Position numbers and translations under genes: made by a program
In this document: piece after piece, positions 32,593 to 41,815 of the stretch
How the letters are laid out: each line of letters opens with the position of its first letter
Numbering within the stretch: the stretch's first letter is position 1
The notes under the pieces: model-generated
What the model was told of the DNA's origin: nothing
The model's input: the letters and a program-made list of their open reading frames with translations, nothing else
Databases searched by the model: none
Assembly: GCA_029564595.1 (NCBI GenBank)
Contig: JAKQPS010000037.1
Location: 1-64,000, forward strand
Direction of reading: 5' to 3'
Source: a bacterium
GTDB lineage: Bacteria > UBP15 > UBA6099
DNA: 64,000 nucleotides

Positions 32593-34238
32593 AGCCGCGC
32601 GGGAGACCGGCGCGGCGGCGGATGAAAAAGAAACTGATTGTCAATATGACATACGCGCCGCAGGCTGAGCGCGAGGACGCGGAAGTCGTGTCGCGGGATG
32701 AGTTCGCGCGGATGGCGCGCAGCGGGGAGTTGTTGCGCGGGGCGCTCAAACGCGGCGGGGCGGAGATCGTCGCCGCGGACGCCGAGCGGATTCCGAGGGC
32801 GGCGTTTCACGCGGCGGCCCTGAGGCTGTCGACTCTGGGGCCGTGCCGCATCAGCGAGCCGGGAGGCGGGTCGGTCGCTATAGGCCCCGCTTACGTGGCG
32901 CGCGCGGCGGCGAGGATGGCGCGGGACTTCGCGAGGACGCCCGCGCTGCTGGCAAGAGTCAGAAGGGATATCGCCGCGCTCGAATCCGAGAGGCCCGGAG
33001 AGGGCGCGCGGAACCGCCCGCTCGACCTGTCGCTGACTCCGGTTTACCTGCGGACGGACCCGTCCGTCGGGGTGGTCAGCGGCGGCTCTGTCAGCCACAT
33101 CACGGGAGTTCTGAATTCTCTGGACGCGTTCGCGGCCCGTCCTGTCTTCATCTCGACAGACGACACGCCCGGCGCGCGCGCGGATATCGAAAAGTTCATC
33201 GTGCGCGCTCCCGCAGACTTCCTTGATTTCAACGAGCTTCCTGCCTTGTTCTCAACATATCACTTCAGAGACGCGGCGCGAAAAGCGTTGGGCGAGAGGC
33301 GGATTTCTTTCATCTATCAGCGTTCGAGCCTGAACAACTTTTCCGGGCTTCTGCTCGCGCGGCGTTTCGACTCGCCCTTCATCCTCGAATACAACAGTTC
33401 AGCGGTTTGGGTGGGAAACAACTGGGGGAAAGGCCTGAAATATCCGGACATCGCGGCGGATATCGAGGCTCTCAATCTTCGCGCGGCGGACGTCATAGTG
33501 ACGGTCAGCGCGGCCCTGCGGGACGAGATTGCCGCGCGCGGGATAGACGAGAAAAAAATACTTGTGAATCCGAACGGGATGGACCCGGACGTTTACCGCC
33601 CGGACATCGACGGCTCGCGGGTCAGGGAAAAGTTCGGGTTCGGTGACAGGGTGGTGGTCGGTTTCATAGGCACGTTCGGGCCGTGGCACGGGGCGGAGGT
33701 TCTCGCCGAAGCCTACGGCGCGCTGCTGGAGCGGAGGCCGGAACTGCGGGAGCGGACGCGGCTGTTGCTGATAGGCGACGGCGCTCGCATGCCTCAGGTC
33801 AGGGCGGCTCTGGAGAGGCGGGGCGCGGCGGGTTGTTGCGCGCTCGCCGGGACTGTCCCTCAGGCGGAGGGGCCGGAGTTCCTTGCGGCGTGCGACATAC
33901 TGGTTTCGCCGCACACGCCCAACCCCGACGGGTCGCCCTTCTTCGGCTCGCCCACGAAGCTTTTCGAGTATATGGGGATGGGCAGAGGAATCGTGGCGTC
34001 TGCGCTCGATCAGATAGCGGAGACGCTGGAGGACGGGCGCACGGCTCTGCTGGTCGAGCCGGGAGACGCCTCGGCGCTTGCCGCCGGAATTGAAAGGCTG
34101 GTCGACGACGAGGCTCAGAGGGCCGCTCTGGGCGCGGCGGCGCGCGCGGCGGCGGTCGAACGCCACTCTTGGATGCTGCACGCTAAGAAAATCGTCGAAA
34201 AGATAAAAGAAACCTGCGAAGGCGGAGGCCGGGGCTGA
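32589..34238 (+). CDS. GT4-family glycosyltransferase (GT-B fold)
   Basis: 549 residues, coupled to the methyltransferase by ATGA. A second possible start, MKKKLIVN, lies 11 codons later. The N-terminal half is longer than usual for GT4 enzymes (an extra ~150 residues before YLRTDPSVGVVSGGSVSHI). The C-terminal half is standard: VVGFIGTFGPWHGAEVLAEA, LLLIGDGARMP, ACDILVSPHTPN, SPTKLFEYMGMGRG with the EX7E-type acidic residues, and TALLVEPGDASAL. It should transfer an activated sugar at the cytoplasmic face during glycan assembly. It overlaps the heparinase-like gene start by one base. Confidence 0.88.
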   Translation: MKPRGRPARRRMKKKLIVNMTYAPQAEREDAEVVSRDEFARMARSGELLRGALKRGGAEIVAADAERIPRAAFHAAALRLSTLGPCRISEPGGGSVAIGPAYVARAAARMARDFARTPALLARVRRDIAALESERPGEGARNRPLDLSLTPVYLRTDPSVGVVSGGSVSHITGVLNSLDAFAARPVFISTDDTPGARADIEKFIVRAPADFLDFNELPALFSTYHFRDAARKALGERRISFIYQRSSLNNFSGLLLARRFDSPFILEYNSSAVWVGNNWGKGLKYPDIAADIEALNLRAADVIVTVSAALRDEIAARGIDEKKILVNPNGMDPDVYRPDIDGSRVREKFGFGDRVVVGFIGTFGPWHGAEVLAEAYGALLERRPELRERTRLLLIGDGARMPQVRAALERRGAAGCCALAGTVPQAEGPEFLAACDILVSPHTPNPDGSPFFGSPTKLFEYMGMGRGIVASALDQIAETLEDGRTALLVEPGDASALAAGIERLVDDEAQRAALGAAARAAAVERHSWMLHAKKIVEKIKETCEGGGRG

Positions 34239-36409
34239 TGGGCGCGGCAAGCTTTCTGTCATTCGCTATTAAGAATCCTCCGGCAGCGACTCTTAAAAAG
34301 GCGCGCGAGTCGTTCGCCCGCGCGGCGGAGCGGCGGAAGTCGCGCTTGCGCGACGCGCGTTTTTCGACATTCGGCCCGGAAGAAAAGCCGTGCGCGGCGC
34401 TCAACCGCTTCCTGTCCGAAATCCCGCTTGAAAGTCTTTGCCCGCGCGCGCGGTTAGCGGCCGCCGAAGCGCAGTTGCTTCTCGACCACAGATTCGACCT
34501 GCTCGGCTCCGGGCCTGTCCGGGTAGAGAGAGGAATGAGATGCGCCGGCCTCGAAGGAATCGTCTATCCGCAGGGGGCCGAAGCGAAACCTGACCCCGAA
34601 GGCCTCTGGCTGAAGGAGGTCGTCAATCCGGCGAACTTCTCCGATAGCGCCCGCCTGTGGCGCATGGTCTCGCCCGGATACGTTCCCATCGATTGGCAAC
34701 TTGATTTCAAATCGGGCTACAGGTGGAGCGAGAGGACATGGTCGCCGGACATAGAATACGGAAACGCGCGCGGCGCGGACATTAAGGTTCCGTGGGAACT
34801 GGCCCGGATGCAACATCTGCCCCGTCTCGGCTTCGCTTTCGCGCTCGCGTCCGACGGCGCGGAAGGCTTCGCCCCGCCCGATGTTTACGCAAGAGAGTTC
34901 CGCAACGTCCTGCTGGACTTCGCGGCCTGCAATCCTCCCCGCTTCGGCGCGAACTGGGTCTGCGCTATGGACGCCGCCATCCGCGCCGCCAACATGTTGC
35001 TGGCGCGCGACATATTCCTAGCCGCCGGGGCGCTTTTCGACGATGATTTCGAGAGAGCGCTCGCGCGCTCCATCCGCTCGCACGGCGAGTTCGTCGCGCG
35101 CAACCTAGAATGGCAGCCGACTTTCAGAAGCAACCACTATCTTTCAGACATCGGCGGACTGCTGTTCATCGCGGCCTATCTGCCTCAGGACGCCGAGACG
35201 GACGCTCGGCTTGCCTTCGCGGCGCGCGAGCTTCGCGACGAGTTTCTCCTGCAGTTCAACGCCGACGGCTCTAACTTCGAGGCGTCGACGTGCTACCACA
35301 GGCTGTCGCTGGAAATCGTTCTGTTCTCTGCCGGACTGACGCTCGGACTGCCGCAGGACAGGGCGTCTGCGTTGTGGCGCGGGGGAGATTCTCGCTCCTC
35401 GCATCCGAATCCGCGCGTCGAGCCTATGGAGTCGCACAAGCTTCCGTCAGGCCGCCTCAGTCCGTTCCCGCCCGCCTTCTTCGAGAGGGCGGCGAAAGCG
35501 GTCGCCTTCTCAATGGCAGCGACTCGGCATGACAACCGCGCCGCTCAAATCGGAGACAACGACAGCGGGCGCTTCTTCAAGCTGTCCCTCGCGGGACGCG
35601 CGCAGGTTTCCGGCGGCGCGGAGATATTCGAAGAAGACCATCTCGACCACAGACATCTGGCGGCGGCGGCGGCCGGCATTTTCGACTCGGACGCGCTGAG
35701 AAGTTTCGGGGCCGGACATGAAATAGAAACGGAAATAATGAAAGCTCTCGCCGGGTCTCCCGGACTCAAGTTCGCTCCTTCGCCGCCACCGTCTTCGGCC
35801 GGCGATCCCGGAGCGCTCGAACGCGCGCTTGCCGAGTCGAGAGGGGTTCCGGCCTCCCGGAGAATCGTGTCCGTCTTCGAATCCGGGGCGAACCTTCGAG
35901 ACGGCTTTGAGGCGCGCGCGTATCCCGATTTCGGGCTGTACATTCTCCGCTCTCCCGCGCTCTTTCTGGCCGCGCGCTGCGGCGCGGTCGGACAACTTGG
36001 GAACGGCGGCCACGCGCACAACGACCAGCTTGCGGTCGAGCTTGTAATCGAGGGACGGAACATCTTCGCCGATCCCGGCTCTTTTCTGTACACCCCGCTG
36101 CCGGAGAGGCGGAACGAGTACCGTTCGGCGAGGGCGCACGCCGCGCCGCTTGCGGCGGGCGGGGGCGAGCCGGGCCGTCTGGACCTCGGCCTGTTCAGGC
36201 TGGAAGACCTCGACAAAGCGGAATGTCTGCATTTTAGCGAAAACGGGTTTGTCGGCGTTCGGCGCGGGTTCGGCGCGCCAGTGTTCAGATGCGTCGAAAT
36301 CCTCGAACGCGCGGTAAGAATAACTGACTTCTCTCCGACGCTCGATTTGGAAAAGAATCCGCCGCCGCCGCCCTTCTCTCCCGGATACGGGAAGAGAGAA
36401 ACGGACTGA
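34238..36409 (+). CDS. Heparinase II/III-like protein
   Basis: 723 residues, start overlapping the previous stop (TGATG). The N-terminal alpha/alpha-toroid portion has a DWQLDFKSGYRWSE motif and NHYLSDIGGLLFIAAYLP. The C-terminal beta-sandwich domain has the family signature GNGGHAHNDQLAVELVIEGR, FADPGSFLYTPLPERR and EYRSARAHA. No signal peptide is visible, so unlike secreted lyases it may act inside the cell. Such proteins are common in exopolysaccharide clusters, where they may trim or release polymer. The RSxxAHxx part is slightly altered (HAAP rather than HNTV-like), so activity is uncertain. Confidence 0.88.
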   Translation: MGAASFLSFAIKNPPAATLKKARESFARAAERRKSRLRDARFSTFGPEEKPCAALNRFLSEIPLESLCPRARLAAAEAQLLLDHRFDLLGSGPVRVERGMRCAGLEGIVYPQGAEAKPDPEGLWLKEVVNPANFSDSARLWRMVSPGYVPIDWQLDFKSGYRWSERTWSPDIEYGNARGADIKVPWELARMQHLPRLGFAFALASDGAEGFAPPDVYAREFRNVLLDFAACNPPRFGANWVCAMDAAIRAANMLLARDIFLAAGALFDDDFERALARSIRSHGEFVARNLEWQPTFRSNHYLSDIGGLLFIAAYLPQDAETDARLAFAARELRDEFLLQFNADGSNFEASTCYHRLSLEIVLFSAGLTLGLPQDRASALWRGGDSRSSHPNPRVEPMESHKLPSGRLSPFPPAFFERAAKAVAFSMAATRHDNRAAQIGDNDSGRFFKLSLAGRAQVSGGAEIFEEDHLDHRHLAAAAAGIFDSDALRSFGAGHEIETEIMKALAGSPGLKFAPSPPPSSAGDPGALERALAESRGVPASRRIVSVFESGANLRDGFEARAYPDFGLYILRSPALFLAARCGAVGQLGNGGHAHNDQLAVELVIEGRNIFADPGSFLYTPLPERRNEYRSARAHAAPLAAGGGEPGRLDLGLFRLEDLDKAECLHFSENGFVGVRRGFGAPVFRCVEILERAVRITDFSPTLDLEKNPPPPPFSPGYGKRETD

Positions 36410-36442
36410 CGCGCTCCTTCCCCGCCAGCCGAGCGTAGGCGC

Positions 36443-36463
36443 TATAATGTTGTCGAACGACAA
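36443..36463 (+). promoter_or_regulatory. -10 box followed by an operator-like inverted repeat
   Basis: TATAAT (36443-36448) is followed after one base by TTGTCG-AA-CGACAA (36450-36463), a perfect 6-bp inverted repeat at the likely transcription start. It is 18 bases before the ATG at 36482. A regulator binding here would block transcription. Confidence 0.4.
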
Positions 36464-36481
36464 ACAACCAGAGAGGCTTTC

Positions 36482-39049
36482 ATGAAAATATTCAAGGACG
36501 GGAAAAAGACGGTCGCCGAAGGAAAAGAGATAAAGGTCGTCGCGACCGAGCTTGAGAGCGGCGGGGCGATAGCGGACGTGTTCGCGCGGGGCGCGCGGGG
36601 ATGGACGCTTGTGGCAGGCTCCGACCGCACGACCGCCGCTCCGCATCCCCGCACCGAGGCGGGCGGACCTTCCCTGCGCTGCAAAAACAGGTCTCTGATG
36701 TTCCCCCAGCGACTAGCCGGGGCCGAGGCGCGCGCGGGCCGCGCGAAAATCACCCTTATCGGCGAAACAGCCGGGAACTCCGCATCGCAGACGTTGTCAT
36801 TCAGCGATAACGACCTCTTCGTCAACATCGCCGTGACGATAAAACTCGGAAAACCCGCCCGCGTGTCGTCAGCAGGCTCTTACTACGCGTTCCTTCCCGG
36901 CGGCAGGATGTATTCCCAGTATGAGCCGCTAGACCACATCTGGATACCCCATCTGCGCCGCGCCGCCGAGCACGTTATAGGCGACCAGATATTCAGGTCG
37001 CCCGCCGTCATATACGTGAAAGGGGAAATCGGGGCGGCGCTCATCCCCGATCTGGACATATTGAAAGCGAACAGGCGGCTGCCGACCGCGCTCGACGCGA
37101 AGGTCGAGAACCCCGGCCTCGACGCTCCATTGTTCGGATTCGGGTTCAGGCAATACGAAATTGACGGGCACGTTTTTTTCAAGGCGAAAGCTCCGGGCGG
37201 CTCCCCGATTTCCGGCGAACTGAAATACGGATTCGACATACTCGCGAACGCGCGCGAAAAGGAGCGCCGGATAACTCGCATGGTCAACGAGCATCTGTGG
37301 CGCAGATACGGCGCGCCCCTGTTCAAGAGAACCGACCCGCAGGCGCTTCCATACGAGGAATGCGCTCGCAGAGTGTTCGGATTCGCGTTCGAGCGGGGGA
37401 ATATCTGGCGCGAAGTGGAGACCGGCGGCGCGCCGGCGGGGGGAACGATGGCCCTGACCTTCGCAGGCCCCGCGCCCGCTTTGTTCATGAAGGACGCTCA
37501 ACTCAAGGCATCCCTGAGCGCGCAGCGCTTCATACCGAAAATTCACTCGATAGCAACCGAGAAGCTGTTGAACAAACCGGCCATAAACGACCTCGGCGAA
37601 CTGCTGGTTCACCACGCGCCTATGAGCGCGCCCCCGCAGGTCATGTATCAGTCATGGTTCTGCAACATGAGGACGGCGCACGGCGTTTATTCGTGGGCGG
37701 AGCGGCTGGGCGACGAAGAGCTGAAGAAAAAAGCGCTCGCCATGAAGGAACTGGCGCTCGCCGCTCCCGTCGAGCGAGGCTTCATGCGCTCGGCGTGCTT
37801 CTGTCCGGAGGACGCCCCCCCGTTCTGGTTTCAGGGAACGAAGGCTTTTCAGGCGGTCAGGGAGTATCACCTGCCTGACAACGCATGGACGGGATGGTGG
37901 ATGCTCCGCTGGCACGAGGAACTGGAGCCTGACAAAAGGCTGATGGAGAGGTCGGTCGCGCTCGGCGCGGCATTTGTCGAAGCGCAACTCAGCTCCGGGG
38001 CGATTCCCGGTTGGGTTAGAGTCAGAAAATCCGGCCCTATCGCCTGCTCAACTCTTAGGGAGAGCGCTCAGACGGCCGCGCCGGGGATGTTCCTCGCCCG
38101 CCTCGGAGCCGCCACCGGCGACAAACGCTTCTCGCGCGCCGCCCGCCGCGCCGCCGATTTCCTCATCTCTGAAATCTTCCCGAAAAACAAATGGTGGGAC
38201 TTCGAAACGTTTTTCTCCTGCTCGAAAAAAGATTTCGGCATGCGAGACGCCGGGACGGGCGTCGAGTGCATGAACAACCTGTGCGTGTTCTGGACGGCTG
38301 AACTGATGCGCGAACTGGCCGCCGCAGGCGCGGGCGCGAAATACCTCGAACACGGACTCAGGGCGGTTGACATCCTGACCATGTGGCAGCAGGTCTGGGA
38401 CGCCCCTTACATTTCCATAAACACTTTCGGCGGGTTCGGCGTGATGAACACGGACGCGGAATGGAACGACGCGCGGCAGAGCATGTTCGCCGAATGCCTC
38501 GCCGGATACTACGAGCTGACTGGGAACGGCGAATACATGGAGCGGGCGGCGGCGGCGCTGCGCTCCTCGTTCACAACCATGCTCGCGCCGGAACACAGGC
38601 GCGTCGCCCCCGGCAACATGGGCATGTACATCCCAAAGGACGATGGCGCGGTGTATGAGAACTACGCCCACATGGGGTTCGACAGGCGCGCGCCCGGCTA
38701 CATCATGTTCGACTGGGGCGGCGGCGGAGCGTGCTCGGCCGCGGCGAATATGACTCGCAAATACGGAGACGCTTTCATCGACGCTTCCGCCCGCGCGGGC
38801 TTCGGCCTCGACCTCTGCTCGGTGACGTCCGTATCCGTCCGCGCCGGAAGGCTGGAAATTGGGCTGGAATCGCCGGACGCGGCATCGCGCCCGCTCCGCG
38901 TCAGGGTGGTCAATCTAAAACCGGGCGACTGGAAACTTCTCGTAAACGGAAGCTCTCAGGGCGTGTTCTCAGCCGAACACCTCGAAGCAGGGGCGACATT
39001 GTCGCCGGAGCGAAAATCAGCCGCGTGCGCCCGCGGCGGAAAACGATAG
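36482..39049 (+). CDS. Large cytosolic protein, six-hairpin-glycosidase-like
   Basis: 855 residues, GAGAGG upstream, no signal peptide (MKIFKDGKKTVAEGKE). The first ~320 residues are beta-rich. The middle and C-terminal part (about 370-760) looks like an alpha/alpha toroid: many Trp- and Gly-rich helices, such as TGWWMLRWHEELEPDKRLME, TAAPGMFLARLGAATGDKR and SMFAECLAGYYELTGNGEY. A small beta-domain with LLVNGSSQGVFS closes the protein. This is the layout of six-hairpin glycosidases and lyases. I cannot name the family or substrate. It lies between a heparinase-like gene and a GT-C gene and is likely part of the same glycan pathway. Confidence 0.6.
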   Translation: MKIFKDGKKTVAEGKEIKVVATELESGGAIADVFARGARGWTLVAGSDRTTAAPHPRTEAGGPSLRCKNRSLMFPQRLAGAEARAGRAKITLIGETAGNSASQTLSFSDNDLFVNIAVTIKLGKPARVSSAGSYYAFLPGGRMYSQYEPLDHIWIPHLRRAAEHVIGDQIFRSPAVIYVKGEIGAALIPDLDILKANRRLPTALDAKVENPGLDAPLFGFGFRQYEIDGHVFFKAKAPGGSPISGELKYGFDILANAREKERRITRMVNEHLWRRYGAPLFKRTDPQALPYEECARRVFGFAFERGNIWREVETGGAPAGGTMALTFAGPAPALFMKDAQLKASLSAQRFIPKIHSIATEKLLNKPAINDLGELLVHHAPMSAPPQVMYQSWFCNMRTAHGVYSWAERLGDEELKKKALAMKELALAAPVERGFMRSACFCPEDAPPFWFQGTKAFQAVREYHLPDNAWTGWWMLRWHEELEPDKRLMERSVALGAAFVEAQLSSGAIPGWVRVRKSGPIACSTLRESAQTAAPGMFLARLGAATGDKRFSRAARRAADFLISEIFPKNKWWDFETFFSCSKKDFGMRDAGTGVECMNNLCVFWTAELMRELAAAGAGAKYLEHGLRAVDILTMWQQVWDAPYISINTFGGFGVMNTDAEWNDARQSMFAECLAGYYELTGNGEYMERAAAALRSSFTTMLAPEHRRVAPGNMGMYIPKDDGAVYENYAHMGFDRRAPGYIMFDWGGGGACSAAANMTRKYGDAFIDASARAGFGLDLCSVTSVSVRAGRLEIGLESPDAASRPLRVRVVNLKPGDWKLLVNGSSQGVFSAEHLEAGATLSPERKSAACARGGKR

Positions 39050-39055
39050 TATAAT
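39050..39055 (+). promoter_or_regulatory. -10 box (TATAAT) six bases from the start codon
   Basis: TATAAT ends six bases before the ATG at 39062, inside the one-base-scale gap after the previous stop. If used, transcription would begin at or near the ATG and give a leaderless mRNA. No -35 is seen. Confidence 0.35.
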
Positions 39056-39061
39056 AAAACT

Positions 39062-40753
39062 ATGAAAAGAATCAGCGGATGGCTTCCCGAAGCGGCGGTG
39101 TTGTTAGCGGCCTGCGCGGCTAGGCTGCCGGGAGCGGCGCGCGCCGCGATCTCCGAGTCCGAGGCCCGGCTCTGGATGTTCGCCTCCGAGCCGTGGAATT
39201 CCCTGTGGAACATCTTTTCGCTCCGCGCCGAGCATCACTCCGGCGACTCGTTCGCGTATGTCGTCCTGCTCAAACTATGGATGGCCGCCGGAGGGGACGG
39301 GTTGCTGTGGATGAGGATTCCGTCCATAGCGGCCGGGATAGGCGCGGTGGCTCTAACGTACGCGCTCGCGCGGCGCTTGTTCGGTCGCCCCGCCGGTTGC
39401 GTCGCCGCCCTCATGCTCGCCCTCATGGCGTCCCACATCGGAGGCAGCCGTCTCTCAGGCGCGGCGTCAATATCCATCTTCCTATGCCTGCTGACTCTGT
39501 TGCTGTTTCACAAGATATTCGAGAGCGAAGCCGGGCGCGCGGCGTCCGCCGCCTTCGCGGTATCCGCTCTGGCGGGCCTCTGCTTCGGCGTCCAGACCGC
39601 CATGCTGCTTGTCCCGATAAACATACTCTTTTTCGGGTTCGCGAAGGAACGGCGGCGGCGGCTTGTCTGGTGGATTCCCCTCAATATTTTCCTGTTCGCG
39701 GCGGCCGCATATTGGATGACGAGATGGGCCGCGCCGTTTTTCATGCCCGCCGGCGTAGACCCCGAAGAAGCTATATTTCACATATTCCCGAAGGAAAGCT
39801 TCCTGTCCATGAACTTCAGGTTGGTGTTCATGATGAAATACGTGTCCGCATTGTACACGATAGGCGGGTTGCCCGGCGGGGCGTCCTCGCTGTCCAACGG
39901 CTTCGCTTTCATCGGCGCGGTTCTGCTTCCGATCGTCTATCACTATTTTCCGTTCGTCGGGTTCAGGGAATACCCGGAAGGATACCGGCCGAGGCTGTTC
40001 GCGTTTGTGACGCTGGCGGGACTGCTGGCGTTCGCCGGGCTTTTGAGCATGACGGTGTATCAGGCAAGACTTTGGGAAGCTCTGGTTCCGGGAGCGGTCA
40101 TGCTGTACGCTGTGTGCGCGAACGGGGCCGCTAGATTCGCCGGATGGCGCGCCCGCGCGCTGCTCGCCTTGATGCTGCTGTGCGCGGCGGCGGGATTCGT
40201 TCCCATGCAGCGCGCGACAGAAAACGCGCGCCCCGACTGGGCGGGCGCTTCGGACGCCGTAGCTTCTGTCCCCGGCGCGTCCGTTGTGTTCATCGACGGC
40301 TCAATCGCCGCCCCTGCATATTACGCAACGCGCTCCCTCCCGGATTGCCGAGACCGGATAATCGCTCTCTGGCACAATTTCGACCTGACACAAACTAAAG
40401 ACGGCGGATACAGGCAGAGCGCGGTCGCCCCGGCTCTAGGCGCGACCATAGACTCGCATCCGCCCGACGGAGCCGCAGAGGCTCTCAGCGACTACCGCGC
40501 GATTTCCGCCAGCGGAGCTTGGTTCGCTTTCAAAGGCTCCATCAATATCGACGAGAACATGGGCGGCTACGTCGTAGACCCGCCGCAGAAGCCGCGTTGG
40601 GCGCGCGAGTACGCGATCTGGCTCATCAAAAACGCCCGCATAATAAAAGCATACCGCATGGACGGCGGGTTCAGGGACGCAGAAGCGGACGCCTCGGACG
40701 TCGTTGAAAACCCTGACAAATATTATCTTCTCTGGATGACCGCGCCGCGCTGA
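39062..40753 (+). CDS. GT-C glycosyltransferase, ArnT/PMT-like (family 39 type)
   Basis: 563 residues with an N-terminal signal-anchor-like segment and about ten membrane helices to residue ~385, then a soluble C-terminal domain. The first periplasmic loop has ISESEARLWMF followed by HHSGDSFAYVVLLKLWM and LWMRIPSIAAG, the pattern of ArnT/PMT enzymes that use polyprenyl-phosphate sugars. The usual acidic DE pair of that loop is represented by ESE. Family members transfer the sugar to lipid or glycan on the outer face of the inner membrane. The DPM1- and ArnC-like enzymes at 12352 and 47480 could supply the donor. Confidence 0.82.
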   Translation: MKRISGWLPEAAVLLAACAARLPGAARAAISESEARLWMFASEPWNSLWNIFSLRAEHHSGDSFAYVVLLKLWMAAGGDGLLWMRIPSIAAGIGAVALTYALARRLFGRPAGCVAALMLALMASHIGGSRLSGAASISIFLCLLTLLLFHKIFESEAGRAASAAFAVSALAGLCFGVQTAMLLVPINILFFGFAKERRRRLVWWIPLNIFLFAAAAYWMTRWAAPFFMPAGVDPEEAIFHIFPKESFLSMNFRLVFMMKYVSALYTIGGLPGGASSLSNGFAFIGAVLLPIVYHYFPFVGFREYPEGYRPRLFAFVTLAGLLAFAGLLSMTVYQARLWEALVPGAVMLYAVCANGAARFAGWRARALLALMLLCAAAGFVPMQRATENARPDWAGASDAVASVPGASVVFIDGSIAAPAYYATRSLPDCRDRIIALWHNFDLTQTKDGGYRQSAVAPALGATIDSHPPDGAAEALSDYRAISASGAWFAFKGSINIDENMGGYVVDPPQKPRWAREYAIWLIKNARIIKAYRMDGGFRDAEADASDVVENPDKYYLLWMTAPR

Positions 40754-40775
40754 CGCAGGCGCGCGACCCTCTCTC

Positions 40776-41690
40776 ATGGGCGCTCTCAACGACCTCATAG
40801 ACGATTTCCTCGCGAGCCTCGATGTCGAGAAGGGATACTCGCGCAACACGCTCGACGCTTATGCCCGCGACTTGGCGGATTTCTCCGCCTTCCTCGAAGA
40901 AAAAGGCCTCGCGGACATCTCCCGCGTCGACGCCGAATCGGTGAGCCTCTTCAACCAGCGGCTTCGCTCCAAGGGCGTCTCGCAAAACACCGTCGCGCGC
41001 AAAATTGCCTGCATCCGCTCCTTCATGAAATTCGCGTTCCGCGACTCCGCCAGAGGCAGCCAAGCGGTGGAGGACGTCGAGCGGCCCCGCGTCAGAAGAG
41101 GACTCCCGCGCGCACTGCCGGAAAACGAAGTCGCCCGCGTCATCGACGCAATGCCCGCCGACACGCCTGTCCGAATCCGCGACCGCGCCATGCTGGAACT
41201 TCTCTACGCCTCAGGCATGCGCGCAAGCGAACTGACAGGCGCTCGTCTGTCAGACCTTAACTGGAGCGAAGGACATATCCGCTGCGTCGGAAAAGGCTCC
41301 AAGTCCCGCGTCGTCCCAGTCGGCTCGAAGGCCCTGCAATGGCTGAAACGGTATCTCGAAGAGGCGCGCCCCGCCCTCGACTCCGGCAAATCCGACAGGC
41401 TGTTCATCAACACGCGCGGAACCCCCGTCTCCCGCTCCACACTCTGGCGCGTCGTGGACAAAGCCGCCGCCGGAGCCGACCCCGCAAACCACGTTTCGCC
41501 CCACACGTTCCGTCACTCTTTCGCAACTCACCTCCTCGAACATGGAGCCGACCTGCGCGCCGTTCAGGAAATGCTCGGCCACGTCGATATCTCCACCACC
41601 CAGATTTACACCCGCGTCACATCCTCCCGCCTCAGAAGCGTCTACGAACAGCATCACCCCCGCGCCCGCCTCGACAACCCGGATGAATAA
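40776..41690 (+). CDS. Tyrosine recombinase, XerC/XerD type
   Basis: 304 residues, the normal Xer length. The N-terminal SAM-like core-binding domain (YSRNTLDAYARDL, then VARKIACIRSF) is followed by the catalytic domain. The catalytic set is complete: Arg149 (SGMRASEL), Lys176 region (GKGSKSRVVP), His243 and Arg246 (HTFRHSFATHLL), His269 (EMLGHVDIS) and Tyr278 (QIYT). It probably resolves chromosome dimers at dif with a partner, although a second role in integration cannot be excluded. It follows the GT-C gene by 22 bases, an unusual place in the middle of a polysaccharide locus. No dif-like site was recognised nearby. Confidence 0.93.
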   Translation: MGALNDLIDDFLASLDVEKGYSRNTLDAYARDLADFSAFLEEKGLADISRVDAESVSLFNQRLRSKGVSQNTVARKIACIRSFMKFAFRDSARGSQAVEDVERPRVRRGLPRALPENEVARVIDAMPADTPVRIRDRAMLELLYASGMRASELTGARLSDLNWSEGHIRCVGKGSKSRVVPVGSKALQWLKRYLEEARPALDSGKSDRLFINTRGTPVSRSTLWRVVDKAAAGADPANHVSPHTFRHSFATHLLEHGADLRAVQEMLGHVDISTTQIYTRVTSSRLRSVYEQHHPRARLDNPDE

Positions 41691-41815
41691 TCTCAAATGT
41701 TTTAATGACGCGTTCAAGCTGTCCCCGGTCGGAACGATAAGAACAGACGCTCCCGCGCGCGCGTGAAACTATTTTAGTTGCGGAATCGAAAATACGGGCC
41801 GGGGACGCCTGTGTG

